64,000 nucleotides of DNA from Acinetobacter sp. ANC 4169 (GTDB lineage Bacteria > Pseudomonadota > Gammaproteobacteria > Pseudomonadales > Moraxellaceae): positions 62,001 to 126,000 of the forward strand of contig NZ_NEGE01000011.1 of assembly GCF_002135355.1 (NCBI RefSeq), in the 5' to 3' direction. Below, one piece after another: positions 45,778-55,069 of this stretch; the first letter of the stretch is position 1, and each line of letters begins with the position of its first letter. A program made the translations under genes and the position numbers. A model generated the notes under the pieces. It had not been told where the DNA came from. It saw only the letters and a program-made list of their open reading frames with translations, and ran no database searches.

Positions 45778-46848
45778 TTAGCGGGCACGGCGCAATAAAT
45801 AACCGCCCACCAGCATCATCAGCACAATCGGCACAAACACAAACCAGGCCGGTGATGGTGAATAGACCAGACTGGCATAGCCCAAGAAATCTTGCAGATA
45901 GAAGAAGCCCAAGCCGGTAAATAAGGCAATCACCAGACGGAAACCCATCGACTGCTGACGTAAAGGGCCAAAAATAAAGGAACAGGCAATTAGCACCAGT
46001 CCAATCAAGGCAAAAGGTGAACCGACTTTTTGCCAGAAGGCCAGCTTGTAGGTTTTTGGAATCTGGCTATATTCATGCATATAACTCATAAAGCTCACCA
46101 ACTGACTTGGAGATAAGTCTTCCGGATCAATGGTGACCATATGCACGTATTTAGGTTGTAAGGCCAAAGCCAGCGGCAGTTGTGCTGTTTTCGCCAGAGT
46201 AGAATTGCCTTGCGGCAGAATATCCATTTGAGTTGCCTGCTGCAGTTTCCAGTCACCATCTTTAATGAACTGGCCCTGCTCCGCATTCAGTACACCTTTC
46301 AGATGATAATTATCATCAAAATCGACTACTTGAACATGCTTAAGCTGTCCTTTGGCGTTGGCATAATCAATGTAAATAAAGCGCTGGCCTTCGCGCGTCC
46401 AGTAACCATTCACTTCACCCAGTGAACTGACGCTACGGTGATCTTTGACACTTTTGGCCTGTTCATTGGTATAAGGAATCACCCATTCACTTAACACAAA
46501 GGATAAAACTACCAGAATCAGGGCTGAGCGAATCACCCAGCCGACTATACGCCACAGGCTGACCCCAACCGAACGCATCACCACCAGCTCACTATTGGAA
46601 GCCAAGGTGCCTAAACCCAACACAGCGCCAATTAAGGCAGAAATAGGCAAAATTTCATACAGATAACGCGGTGCACCCCATAACACATATAAAAATGCCT
46701 GCCAGGCCCCATAGTTTTCGTTGAGTGAACCCAATTCACCCAAATAGGTAAACAGAACTTGCAACACAGAGAGTACTGCTGTTGCACCCAGCATAGCCAA
46801 AGCCGTGGTTTTGGTCACATGTTTGGCGACTATTCGACGTGCTAACAT
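45778..46848 (-). CDS. lptG: LPS export permease LptG
   Basis: One of the two inner-membrane permease subunits of the LptB2FG extractor that moves lipopolysaccharide out of the inner membrane. 356 residues, six helices in two groups of three (about 13-125 and 270-350) around a periplasmic beta-jellyroll (about 130-260). Signature stretch LGTLASNSELVVMRSVGVSLWRI near residues 75-100. It starts one base after the lptF stop. Confidence 0.94.
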   Translation of the reverse strand: MLARRIVAKHVTKTTALAMLGATAVLSVLQVLFTYLGELGSLNENYGAWQAFLYVLWGAPRYLYEILPISALIGAVLGLGTLASNSELVVMRSVGVSLWRIVGWVIRSALILVVLSFVLSEWVIPYTNEQAKSVKDHRSVSSLGEVNGYWTREGQRFIYIDYANAKGQLKHVQVVDFDDNYHLKGVLNAEQGQFIKDGDWKLQQATQMDILPQGNSTLAKTAQLPLALALQPKYVHMVTIDPEDLSPSQLVSFMSYMHEYSQIPKTYKLAFWQKVGSPFALIGLVLIACSFIFGPLRQQSMGFRLVIALFTGLGFFYLQDFLGYASLVYSPSPAWFVFVPIVLMMLVGGYLLRRAR

Positions 46849-46849
46849 T

Positions 46850-47950
46850 TTAAGACCTCACCTGCTGAATTCGTTTCTTGATTTTCGGTGCCAGTTTCTG
46901 CTTCCGGGAAAACAGAGCTGCGGCAACAGCATAGGCCAGCAATACCATAGGATATGCCCAGATGCCCATTTCATCTTTACTGACCCGGGTTTTTACCGCC
47001 ATGAGTGCCACAATCAAACTGGCAAAAATCAGCAAGGCCGGGAATAATTTTAAATAGCGTCCCTGACGCGGGCTCACTTCACACAGTGCAATCGCCAGCA
47101 TTAAAGCAGCAACAATGGAAAATGGCACAAAGATACGCCAGCCCAATTCACTCGCCACCACCGGATCAGTACGGTTGTTCCAGAGCTTGCCAATCGGCAA
47201 GGCTTCGACTTCCGCACTTTCAAATTTGGCTTCTTTATCGCTTTCTAGGCGTAAACGGTAAGACTGGAATTCGGCCTGGGTATATTTGGGTGTGCCGGGG
47301 AAAATCTCATAACGGCGCCCTTCAGATAAATCGACAATACTGGCAGTTTCATTGGCCACTTCTACACGAGTGGCTTCTTTCGCCAGAATCATGACATCAG
47401 GTTTACCCGGCTTTTCGGCGCGTTGATAGAAAAACACATCTTTAAGATTACGACGGTCTTCCGACAGGTCTCCGGCATAAATGGTATAAGGACCGGAAGA
47501 AATAAATTCTTTGGGACGAACCAGATCGAAACCGGTTCTGACGGCCTGATTGGTGGTCAGTTCTTCAAACTGACGCAGTCCCCATGGAGACATCCACACC
47601 ATTAACGCCGTTTGCACAGCAAGAAAAACCACCGTCAACGGGATCAGCAAACGCCCCAGCTGGTTACGGCTGATGCCGCTGCCATTCATGACTGCCATCT
47701 CATGATCGACATAGAGACGGCCAAACACCAGCATCAGGCCAATAAAAAAGCCGAGTGGAAGAATTAAGGTTAAAAATTCTGGCAGTCGGTAACCAATAAT
47801 ACTGAATAAAATACTGACATCTAAACGACCTTGTGCCGCCACACCAAAATACTTGATCAGTCGACCACCCATCATGATTAGGGTCAATAAGGCAATCACC
47901 ACCAAGGATGTAGACACCACTTGCTTGACCAGATAACGCCGAATAATCAA
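46850..47950 (-). CDS. lptF: LPS export permease LptF
   Basis: Partner of LptG. I choose the TTG at 47950 (MIIRRYLVKQVVS), with GGAAG upstream, giving 366 residues as in E. coli; the frame runs back to a TTG at 47974. Same six-helix plus jellyroll plan; LILPLGFFIGLMLVFGRLYVDHEMAVMNGSGISRNQLGR matches the coupling-helix region. Divergent from pepA, the same lptFG/pepA arrangement as in E. coli. Confidence 0.94.
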   Translation of the reverse strand: MIIRRYLVKQVVSTSLVVIALLTLIMMGGRLIKYFGVAAQGRLDVSILFSIIGYRLPEFLTLILPLGFFIGLMLVFGRLYVDHEMAVMNGSGISRNQLGRLLIPLTVVFLAVQTALMVWMSPWGLRQFEELTTNQAVRTGFDLVRPKEFISSGPYTIYAGDLSEDRRNLKDVFFYQRAEKPGKPDVMILAKEATRVEVANETASIVDLSEGRRYEIFPGTPKYTQAEFQSYRLRLESDKEAKFESAEVEALPIGKLWNNRTDPVVASELGWRIFVPFSIVAALMLAIALCEVSPRQGRYLKLFPALLIFASLIVALMAVKTRVSKDEMGIWAYPMVLLAYAVAAALFSRKQKLAPKIKKRIQQVRS

Positions 47951-48108
47951 ATTAATTCTTCCAAAAAAAGGCAAATAAAAACTAGCGCTAGTTTACCCGA
48001 ATGGTGAAAATATAAAACCTATACTGTTGTTGCGCATTGAAACTCTATTCATAGAAATGTTTCAATGGTTTAATGGTTTGCAATCTTTCAAAGGCATGAA
48101 TACAGAAC

Positions 48109-49557
48109 ATGAAACTGACAATTAATACGTCATTCCAAGAGAATGCATCTAGCCCATATTTGTTGATATTAGTCGATTCTGAGCAGCTTCAAAAGACAGC
48201 TACTGCTTATGAAATCAATGATTTAAATACTTTAATAGAAGCCGCTCAATTTAAAGCCAACCTAACTGAATCTTTGCCTCTTATCGGGAAAGTCGCAGCG
48301 TGTGCAAATACTGCCCTGATTGGCTTGGATAAGGCAGCAGAACTTCAGCCGACTAAATTAGCAAAAATCGCACAAACGATTATCAAAGCGTCACAAAAAA
48401 AATTCCAACAAATCAGTATTGATATTTCTGCATTGCCACCCGAACAGCATTATTTATTTGCCTTGGCTTTAACTCAGGCCAATTATGCTTTTGATGAATA
48501 CAAATCCAAGAAAAATGAATTTGTACTGCAACAGATCAATCTGATTGCTGCAAACAGCACTTTAAACCCCCAACAGTTGGGTCTGATTCATGCCGTACAG
48601 TCGGGTCAAAGTTTGGCACGTGACCTGGGCAACCGTCCAGGCAATATCTGTTTCCCTGAATATCTGGCAGAACAGGCTCAAGCCTTGGCAGCGCAGTATC
48701 CGGACTTGCTGAAAGTGACCGTGATTAATGAGCAGCAAATGGCGGACTTGGGCATGAATGCCTTCCTTGCGGTCAGCAAAGGTTCAGACCGTCCGGGCCG
48801 TGTGATTACCCTTGAATATAAAGCGCATACTGAGCAAGCACCTGTAGTATTGGTTGGTAAAGGGGTGACTTTTGATACGGGCGGTATTTCACTCAAACCA
48901 GGTCTGGGTATGGATGAAATGAAATTCGACATGTGTGGTGCAGCTTCTGTACTTGGTACCATGCGTGCATTATGCGAAGCAAAACTGCCGATTCATGTAG
49001 TGGGTGCCATTGCTGCTGCTGAAAACATGCCTTCAGGTCATGCCACCCGCCCGGGCGATATCGTGACCACCATGAGCGGACAAACCGTTGAAATTTTAAA
49101 TACCGATGCCGAAGGCCGTTTAGTGTTATGCGACACGTTGACTTACATCAAACGTTTTAATCCTGCCCTGGTAATTGATATTGCAACCTTAACCGGTGCA
49201 TGTGTAGTGGCCTTGGGTTCAGTCCTGTCCGGTTTATTTACCCCAGATGACGAATTGGCTGCCGAAATTACGGCTGCAGGTCAGACCTCTTTTGACCGGG
49301 TATGGCGCATGCCGGTGCTTGAAGATTACCAGGAACAGCTGGATTCTCCATTTGCCGATATTGCCAATATCGGTGGGCCTAAAGCCGGCTCTGTAACTGC
49401 AGCATGTTTCTTGCAACGTTTTACCCGTGAATATCGCTGGGCACATTTAGACGTTGCCGGTACAGCCTGGACTTCTGGCACGGCAAAAGGTGCAACAGGC
49501 CGTCCTGTACCGTTACTGGTTCAATTCCTCGCAAACCGTGCGCAGTCGAATGGCTAA
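48109..49557 (+). CDS. pepA: Leucyl aminopeptidase PepA
   Basis: Cytosolic M17 metallo-aminopeptidase; in E. coli PepA also acts as a DNA-binding accessory factor in Xer recombination. 482 residues. Metal/catalytic stretches [18 protein letters not shown], the NTDAEGRL signature and a GAATLTGA-like [13 protein letters not shown] are all present. holC overlaps its last 8 bases. xerC is elsewhere in the same window but not linked. Confidence 0.96.
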   Translation: MKLTINTSFQENASSPYLLILVDSEQLQKTATAYEINDLNTLIEAAQFKANLTESLPLIGKVAACANTALIGLDKAAELQPTKLAKIAQTIIKASQKKFQQISIDISALPPEQHYLFALALTQANYAFDEYKSKKNEFVLQQINLIAANSTLNPQQLGLIHAVQSGQSLARDLGNRPGNICFPEYLAEQAQALAAQYPDLLKVTVINEQQMADLGMNAFLAVSKGSDRPGRVITLEYKAHTEQAPVVLVGKGVTFDTGGISLKPGLGMDEMKFDMCGAASVLGTMRALCEAKLPIHVVGAIAAAENMPSGHATRPGDIVTTMSGQTVEILNTDAEGRLVLCDTLTYIKRFNPALVIDIATLTGACVVALGSVLSGLFTPDDELAAEITAAGQTSFDRVWRMPVLEDYQEQLDSPFADIANIGGPKAGSVTAACFLQRFTREYRWAHLDVAGTAWTSGTAKGATGRPVPLLVQFLANRAQSNG

Positions 49558-49957
49558 AGTCAGCTTTTACCTGTTTGAAAAAAGTAATGAACGGCAAGTG
49601 CAAAGCACTTGCCGTTTGTGCCGCAAGATTCTGAAACAGCCGGCACATATCTGGTTGTATTGTGCCGACCCGGAATTGCAACAGCAGCTCGATGAACAAT
49701 TGTGGAGTTTTGATCCGAGCAGTTTCATTCCGCATGGCATTGATCAGGAACAGGCCAGCATTTGTATTTCATCCCGATTGCCTGAACAGGCTGACTGGAT
49801 TGTGTTTAATTTTAACAATCAAGCCCTTGAACAGATTGATAAATTTAGTCACATTATAGAAATCATAGAAAATAATGAATCGGCAAAACAACTGGGTCGT
49901 GAGAAATTTAAACAATATCGACGCTTAGGTATTGAGCCACGAACTTTCAAGCTTTAG
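49550..49957 (+). CDS. holC: DNA polymerase III subunit chi
   Basis: Chi subunit of the clamp-loader complex, contacting SSB. 135 residues from the ATG at 49550, overlapping the end of pepA; the longer frame inside pepA is a shadow. Family features: N-terminal [41 protein letters not shown], and C-terminal [15 protein letters not shown]. coli has pepA-holC-valS; here a coiled-coil gene follows instead of valS. Confidence 0.92.
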   Translation: MAKVSFYLFEKSNERQVQSTCRLCRKILKQPAHIWLYCADPELQQQLDEQLWSFDPSSFIPHGIDQEQASICISSRLPEQADWIVFNFNNQALEQIDKFSHIIEIIENNESAKQLGREKFKQYRRLGIEPRTFKL

Positions 49958-49985
49958 CTGATCAATAGAAATAAGGAGAGATAGG

Positions 49986-50618
49986 GTGGCATTAAATGTC
50001 GGTCAAGATTTTAAACAGCGCTGGTTAAATGTACCTGAGGCTGTTCGTCAGGCATTTATTGATGACCTACACCGTGTCTGCAATGTGCTGAAACCTGAAA
50101 CCAATATTCAGAAGTGGCTAGAAAAAGATAAAGAAGCACAAAAGCAATCTTATGAAAAAATTGAACAGGCCTATGTAGATCGCAAGGCTCAACTGATTGA
50201 AGAGGCTCGTTTACGCAAGCAACGAGCTTTAGAACAGTCTTTGGAAAAAAAGCGTGCTGAACAGCTGGCTTATGCACGGGCATTACAGTTAGATGAAGAA
50301 AGACAATTTGCCGAGCAAGTCCACACCTTGTCTTTTATACGTCAAAACTTAGAACATGAAACACAAACCTATACTGCACGCTATCACAAGAACCCTGCGG
50401 GCCCGGCCTTGAATTTTGCCAAGGGCATGATCTCGATTACTGACCATGAAATATTATCGGAACTGGAAAGTGTGCGTTTACGTCTGGAACTGGAAGCCGA
50501 AACCCTGATTGAACAAGCGGTGACCGTATTCCGTGCCAAGTTACATCAGGCCAGTCAGGAAGAAATTGAGTACATTTTAAAGAATTCTAATTTATCTACG
50601 GAAAAGCCAAAAACCTGA
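49986..50618 (+). CDS. Coiled-coil protein of unknown function
   Basis: 210-residue protein with a GTG start and GGAG 9 bases upstream. No named family recognised. Residues about 50-110 are a highly charged, Glu/Lys/Arg/Gln-rich coiled coil (YEKIEQAYVDRKAQLIEEARL and on), and a second helical stretch covers 155-200. No signal peptide or membrane segment, so cytoplasmic. Located 28 bases after holC and before a terminator, so probably in the pepA-holC transcript. It may be a lineage-specific partner, but there is no direct evidence. Confidence 0.7.
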   Translation: MALNVGQDFKQRWLNVPEAVRQAFIDDLHRVCNVLKPETNIQKWLEKDKEAQKQSYEKIEQAYVDRKAQLIEEARLRKQRALEQSLEKKRAEQLAYARALQLDEERQFAEQVHTLSFIRQNLEHETQTYTARYHKNPAGPALNFAKGMISITDHEILSELESVRLRLELEAETLIEQAVTVFRAKLHQASQEEIEYILKNSNLSTEKPKT

Positions 50619-50670
50619 TTGCTGATCCCGGCTCATCTAGGCCATTTTTAAGTATGAGAAGTTAAAAATA

Positions 50671-50700
50671 AAAGCGTCCACTTCGGTGGACTTATTTTTT
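50671..50700. terminator. Terminator after pepA-holC unit
   Basis: GTCCAC-TTCG-GTGGAC (50676-50691), a UUCG tetraloop stem with A-rich and T-rich flanks, between the coiled-coil gene and the convergent DedA gene. Confidence 0.9.
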
Positions 50701-50712
50701 ATTATCCAGATA

Positions 50713-51258
50713 TTAAAATAAGTCTACTGCAATTCCGAGCATATTGCCTGCACCATAGCCAATTCCCAATAACAGGCCAATCCATACCAGTCCGCCAGTG
50801 ATGTTATAAAACATAAAACTGAACACATTCATATGCCCTGCCCCGGCAGCAAAGGGCGCAAATGAACGAACAAAAGGAATAAAACGTGCCATCAAAATGG
50901 TTTTACCGCCATGCTTGGTAAAATAGTGATTGGTCTTGACAATATATTCAGGTTTTAAAAAACGTGAGTGTTCATGGAAAAACTTAAATCCCAAAATCTT
51001 CCCGGTATAGTAATTGACGATATAACCCAATACTGAGGCAATAAACAATAACAACCCCATAGAAGATAAATGAACATTATCTGCAGTTGAACATAGGGCA
51101 CCAATGGCGATCAGTAAACTGTCTCCCGGCAAGAAAAACATAAATACTGAACCAGTCTCGGCAAAGATAATCAGAAATAAAATGGCATAAATCCACAAGC
51201 CATACTGATCCAGTAAAGTAGGTAACCATTGTTCAATATGCATTAGAAAATCAAGCAT
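50713..51258 (-). CDS. DedA-family membrane protein
   Basis: Inner-membrane protein of the DedA/SNARE-associated family, proposed to be a flippase or transporter of undecaprenyl phosphate or related lipids. 181 residues with about four to five hydrophobic segments; conserved FFLPGDSLLIAIGALCS (about 43-59) and the MARFIPFVRSFAPFAAGAGHM motif with arginines. The shortish length is normal. Its own promoter is presumably in the 110-bp gap before ribE. Which of the paralogues it is cannot be told. Confidence 0.85.
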   Translation of the reverse strand: MLDFLMHIEQWLPTLLDQYGLWIYAILFLIIFAETGSVFMFFLPGDSLLIAIGALCSTADNVHLSSMGLLLFIASVLGYIVNYYTGKILGFKFFHEHSRFLKPEYIVKTNHYFTKHGGKTILMARFIPFVRSFAPFAAGAGHMNVFSFMFYNITGGLVWIGLLLGIGYGAGNMLGIAVDLF

Positions 51259-51324
51259 CTTCAGCTACTCACTTCAACCACATTATTTGCATAACTCATT
51301 AAAAATAAACATTAAAAATAAAAA

Positions 51325-51353
51325 AACAGCCTGATTTTTTCAATCAGACTGTT
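51325..51353 (-). terminator. ribE terminator
   Basis: AACAG-c-CTGATT pairs with AATCAG-a-CTGTT, 11 pairs with one mismatch; the strong T-run lies on the minus strand, downstream of ribE. Confidence 0.85.
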
Positions 51354-51370
51354 TTCTATTCTAGGATGTT

Positions 51371-52030
51371 TTACTTCAAGAAGCCATTTTCTGCCAGAAA
51401 ATTCATGCTTATTTTTGACTGTTCGTTGGTGTCGGCAGCCTTGTCACCCAGCATTAAACGCTCGATATAGCGAGCCAAGACATCCACTTCCAGATTCACT
51501 TTAGCACCGGTTTTCCAGGTACCAATATTGGTCCGTTCAGCGGTATGCGGAATCAAGTTCAGGCTGATGATATTGCCACGCAGGTGGTTAATGGTCAGGC
51601 TAATGCCGTCCACAGTCACCGAACCTTTTTCTGCCAGATATTTGGCAATTTCAGCCGGAGCCGTCACTTCATAATAAATGGAACGGGCATCTTCACGCAC
51701 CAGAGTAATTTCACCAACCGCATCAACATGGCCACTGACAATATGCCCACCAAAACGGGTGGTTGGTAACATGGCTTTTTCCACATTCACGCGCTGACCG
51801 ACTTTCCAGTTACCCAGTGTGGTACGGTTTAAACTTTCCCGTGAGACATCGGCTGCATACCAGTTTTCGCCCCATTCAATCACGGTCAGACAAATACCAT
51901 TGGTGGCAATCGAATCACCCAAATGCACATCAGACATGTCGAGGCTGGTACCAATACGCAAACGCACATCACCACCCACGCTTTGTACACTTTCCACTTT
52001 ACCTAGACTTTCAATAATGCCTGTAAACAT
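51371..52030 (-). CDS. ribE: Riboflavin synthase, alpha chain
   Basis: Dismutates two 6,7-dimethyl-8-ribityllumazine molecules to riboflavin. 219 residues: two lumazine-binding repeats, N-terminal MFTGIIESLGKVESV with ATNGICLTV, and the second with VTVDGISLTINHL. Last gene of the nrdR-ribD-methylase-ribE transcript, followed by a terminator. Confidence 0.95.
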   Translation of the reverse strand: MFTGIIESLGKVESVQSVGGDVRLRIGTSLDMSDVHLGDSIATNGICLTVIEWGENWYAADVSRESLNRTTLGNWKVGQRVNVEKAMLPTTRFGGHIVSGHVDAVGEITLVREDARSIYYEVTAPAEIAKYLAEKGSVTVDGISLTINHLRGNIISLNLIPHTAERTNIGTWKTGAKVNLEVDVLARYIERLMLGDKAADTNEQSKISMNFLAENGFLK

Positions 52031-52058
52031 AACTTGTTCTCTATTTTCTGTATTTGTT

Positions 52059-53351
52059 TTACCACAATGCCAATTGGGTACTTACACCGGTGGTATCCAC
52101 ACCGCCCAGTTCAGCAAAATGATACAGCTGACCTAATAATTGGCGTAGCGGCGGGCCAGATTTGGCATGGGTATCGGTGATGACGATAAACTCGAGTACA
52201 CGTGCACGTTCTGACTGACGTTGCTTGCTGACCCGATAACGCGGAACATCCTGAGTGAGCAAGGTTACACGGCCGCGTTTCAGATTCGCCTGCAGCAAAT
52301 CACCCGCTTCAATATTACCATCGGTCGAATAGCTGGTCAGAATATAACGTGCATTAATCGTTGCCAATAATTTTTCATAGGCTTCTTTGGCATGCTTGGA
52401 AGAATTGTACTGGCTTGGACGCTCTTTACGCCAAGCACGGTCAATCCCGCTCTTGAAGCCTTTGGTATCCGGACTCGGTAAATCCACCTGATCCCACAAC
52501 GTCAAGGCATTCAGTACATGATAGTTACTGCTATAAGCATGCTGGTTATAAGGCGGATCCAGATAAGCCACATCTACTTCAAAATTACTCATCTGGTTGG
52601 CCAGATGCTGTGCATCGACACACCACATTTCCGCTGCCGGTTTTTTCGGGTCACCGATTTCACAGAAACGGCTTGGCGTCAGCCAGAGTAAGGATTCAAT
52701 CCGTTCCAAAGCGGTTTGGGTTTTACCACCCCAGCCATGGTGAAAACTTTTAAATACACCTGAAGTATTGCTGACAAAACTGGCTGAATACAGCAAGGGA
52801 GCCAGTAATGCCGACATTTCCACATCATTAATGGCACCTTGTGCCTGCCAGGTAGCAATCTGCTGACGAATCGCATCAATACGCATGCCGTTGCGGCGTT
52901 TGAAGAACAAACGGTCACGGGTCGGATCATAGATTTCATCATTGCGCGGGCACAGGTTATGCGTGACCCAGCCTTTGACTTCGGGCAGACGGTTCAGATA
53001 ATCAATGGCTTTTTGATAACCACCCAGCTCTTTAAATGCCGGTGCTTCCACACAGGATAAAATCGCACTGTTTAACGCGTGGCTATACGGCTCCCAGTCA
53101 TTGGCAATCACGCGATAACCATTTTGCCGCGCCAGACGCGAAACCACCCCTGAACCGGCAAAAAAGTCGGCAAAAATCGGGGCCCGACCATTATGAGTAT
53201 TTAAGGTTCCCGTGCTCTCAAGTGCCTCTAAAATCAGATGCAATAAACGGCGTTTATTGCCTAAATAAGGAACGAGCTGATTGAAAAGGTATTCATCTGT
53301 GGTACGTGCTGAATGACGACGTTTATGATAAACCGAAGACTCTGAATTCAT
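52059..53351 (-). CDS. Orphan DNA adenine methyltransferase (D12 class)
   Basis: Predicted DNA (adenine-N6) methyltransferase, 430 residues. The SAM-binding motif FADFFAGSGVVSRLA is near residues 60-75 and the catalytic DPPY motif in VDVAYLDPPYNQHAY near 270, the Dam/M.FokI order; LVPYLGNKRRLL near the N-terminus matches the D12 start. No restriction enzyme is adjacent. It lies between ribD and ribE and overlaps ribD by 4 bases (ATGA), so it is an integral part of the riboflavin transcript. From memory, A. baumannii has a characterised orphan methylase AamA (A1S_0222) acting at GAATTC, which may be this gene; not verified here. Confidence 0.88.
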   Translation of the reverse strand: MNSESSVYHKRRHSARTTDEYLFNQLVPYLGNKRRLLHLILEALESTGTLNTHNGRAPIFADFFAGSGVVSRLARQNGYRVIANDWEPYSHALNSAILSCVEAPAFKELGGYQKAIDYLNRLPEVKGWVTHNLCPRNDEIYDPTRDRLFFKRRNGMRIDAIRQQIATWQAQGAINDVEMSALLAPLLYSASFVSNTSGVFKSFHHGWGGKTQTALERIESLLWLTPSRFCEIGDPKKPAAEMWCVDAQHLANQMSNFEVDVAYLDPPYNQHAYSSNYHVLNALTLWDQVDLPSPDTKGFKSGIDRAWRKERPSQYNSSKHAKEAYEKLLATINARYILTSYSTDGNIEAGDLLQANLKRGRVTLLTQDVPRYRVSKQRQSERARVLEFIVITDTHAKSGPPLRQLLGQLYHFAELGGVDTTGVSTQLALW

Positions 53352-54448
53352 ACTGTCTCTTGAGAAGGGATTAACCTTAAGCGCACATCATTCCCCAATT
53401 GGGTAACGTCCATGAGCTTAAATCGAAGTTGCTCTGCCATACGGTCAAATTCCGCATTAAACATTGCACGTGCTGTTTGACCTAAAAAGGTCGGTGCAAC
53501 ATAGCTGATCATTTCATCCACCAACCGTTCCTGCAAAAAGGCCGTGGATAATGTTGCCCCTGCTTCCACCAGCACATCATAAATTTGATGCTCGGTAGAT
53601 AAGGTCTGTAGCAAGTCTTTTAAAGGCTGTACGGCAAATTGTAGCACGCCTAAATCGGCCAGTTCCTGACGGAATGGTCCCATCACCATGACTGTTTCGG
53701 CTTGCTGGAGTATTTTTGCATTCAGTGGCAAACGCCCCTGGCGATCCAGCACCAGACGTTTGGGCTGAACAATCGTGCTAATATCTGCAATACCGCTAAG
53801 TTGGCGAACATTGAGCTGACAATCATCGGCAAGTACCGTTTCAATGCCAGTAATGACGACACCGGAAATGCCACGCCAGTGCTGTACATCCTGACGGGCT
53901 TCAGTGCCAGTAATCCATTTCGACTCACCCGAGGCCATGGCTGTCCGGCCATCCAGACTGGAAGCCACTTTTAGACGTACATAAGGCATGCCCGTAGCCA
54001 TGGCTTTTAAGAAGCCGTGGTTGAGCTGATGGGCTTCTGCCTGACAGATCCCGACAGCGACTTCAATGCCAGCATCCGTTAAAATTTTTACCCCTTTACC
54101 GGCCACCAAAGGATTCGGATCAGGGCAAGCCACAATCACTTTTGCTACTCCAGCCTCAACCAGACCTTTGGCACACGGCGGTGTACGGCCATAATGCGCA
54201 CAGGGTTCCAAAGTGACATAAGCTGTTGCACCGCGTGCCTTCTCACCGGCCTGGCGCATGGCAAATACTTCGGCATGCGGTTGCCCGGCTTGGGGATGAA
54301 AACCCTCGCCCACCAACTGTCCATCTTTAACGATGACACAGCCGACATTGGGATTGGGTTTAGTGGAATATTGTCCGAGTCGTGCTAATTCAATCGCACG
54401 CTGCATCCATGCTTGATCTTGTGGGGAGTTTTGATTTAACTCAGACAT
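53348..54448 (-). CDS. ribD: Bifunctional riboflavin deaminase/reductase RibD
   Basis: Catalyses deamination of the diaminopyrimidine intermediate and reduction of its ribosyl chain. 366 residues. Deaminase domain (about 12-150) with zinc ligands in PHAEVFA and EPCAHYGRTPPC; reductase domain (about 155-360) with VRLKVASSLDGRTAM and GITGIETVLADDCQLNVR-type segments. It follows nrdR by 24 bases, the classic nrdR-ribD pair. Confidence 0.96.
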   Translation of the reverse strand: MSELNQNSPQDQAWMQRAIELARLGQYSTKPNPNVGCVIVKDGQLVGEGFHPQAGQPHAEVFAMRQAGEKARGATAYVTLEPCAHYGRTPPCAKGLVEAGVAKVIVACPDPNPLVAGKGVKILTDAGIEVAVGICQAEAHQLNHGFLKAMATGMPYVRLKVASSLDGRTAMASGESKWITGTEARQDVQHWRGISGVVITGIETVLADDCQLNVRQLSGIADISTIVQPKRLVLDRQGRLPLNAKILQQAETVMVMGPFRQELADLGVLQFAVQPLKDLLQTLSTEHQIYDVLVEAGATLSTAFLQERLVDEMISYVAPTFLGQTARAMFNAEFDRMAEQLRFKLMDVTQLGNDVRLRLIPSQETV

Positions 54449-54472
54449 TAAATTGCTCTTGGAAAATAAATC

Positions 54473-54931
54473 TTAGTGTTCGCGCTGTTGCATTTGTTCA
54501 ATTTGACGACGGAAAGCTTCAACATCCTGAAAATCCTGATAGACCGAAGCAAAACGGACGTAAGCGACATGATCCAAGGCAAATAAAGCCTGCATGACAA
54601 TTTCACCAATGGTGCGTGATTTGACATCGCGCTCACCTAAACGGCGAATCTGCAACTGGATATCGCTGAGGACGGTTTCAATCTGCTCTTGGGTCACCGG
54701 ACGTTTCTGTAAAGCATGCATCAGGGAACGACGCATTTTTGCTTCGTCAAAAGGTTCGCTCTTGCCATCGGATTTGATTACCCGTGGCATTACCACCTCA
54801 TAGGTTTCAAAGGTAGTAAAACGTTCACCACAACTGAGACATTCACGACGGCGGCGAATCTGGCAGCCTTCGGCAGCCAAACGCGAATCAATCACTTTAC
54901 TATCTGCAGCGTTGCAAAATGGACAATGCAT
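54473..54931 (-). CDS. nrdR: Transcriptional repressor NrdR
   Basis: Zinc-ATP-cone repressor of ribonucleotide reductase operons. 152 residues. Zinc ribbon [18 protein letters not shown] with a second Cys pair in [10 protein letters not shown], then the ATP cone (about 46-136; [24 protein letters not shown]). First gene of the riboflavin transcript. Confidence 0.96.
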   Translation of the reverse strand: MHCPFCNAADSKVIDSRLAAEGCQIRRRRECLSCGERFTTFETYEVVMPRVIKSDGKSEPFDEAKMRRSLMHALQKRPVTQEQIETVLSDIQLQIRRLGERDVKSRTIGEIVMQALFALDHVAYVRFASVYQDFQDVEAFRRQIEQMQQREH

Positions 54932-55018
54932 AGCGGTTTAATTGAACAAATCAAATCGGATTTAGAGTGTAGCAAAAATTCTGCCCTTTGTAGAGGCTTA
55001 CGCAAGATATGGAAAAAA

Positions 55019-55038
55019 AACAGCCCTTACGGGCTGTT
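55019..55038 (-). terminator. amtB terminator
   Basis: AACAGCCC-TTAC-GGGCTGTT with a long T-run on the minus strand, 31 bases after the amtB stop. Confidence 0.9.
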
Positions 55039-55069
55039 TTACACAATATATTGATTATAGGTTTTTATA

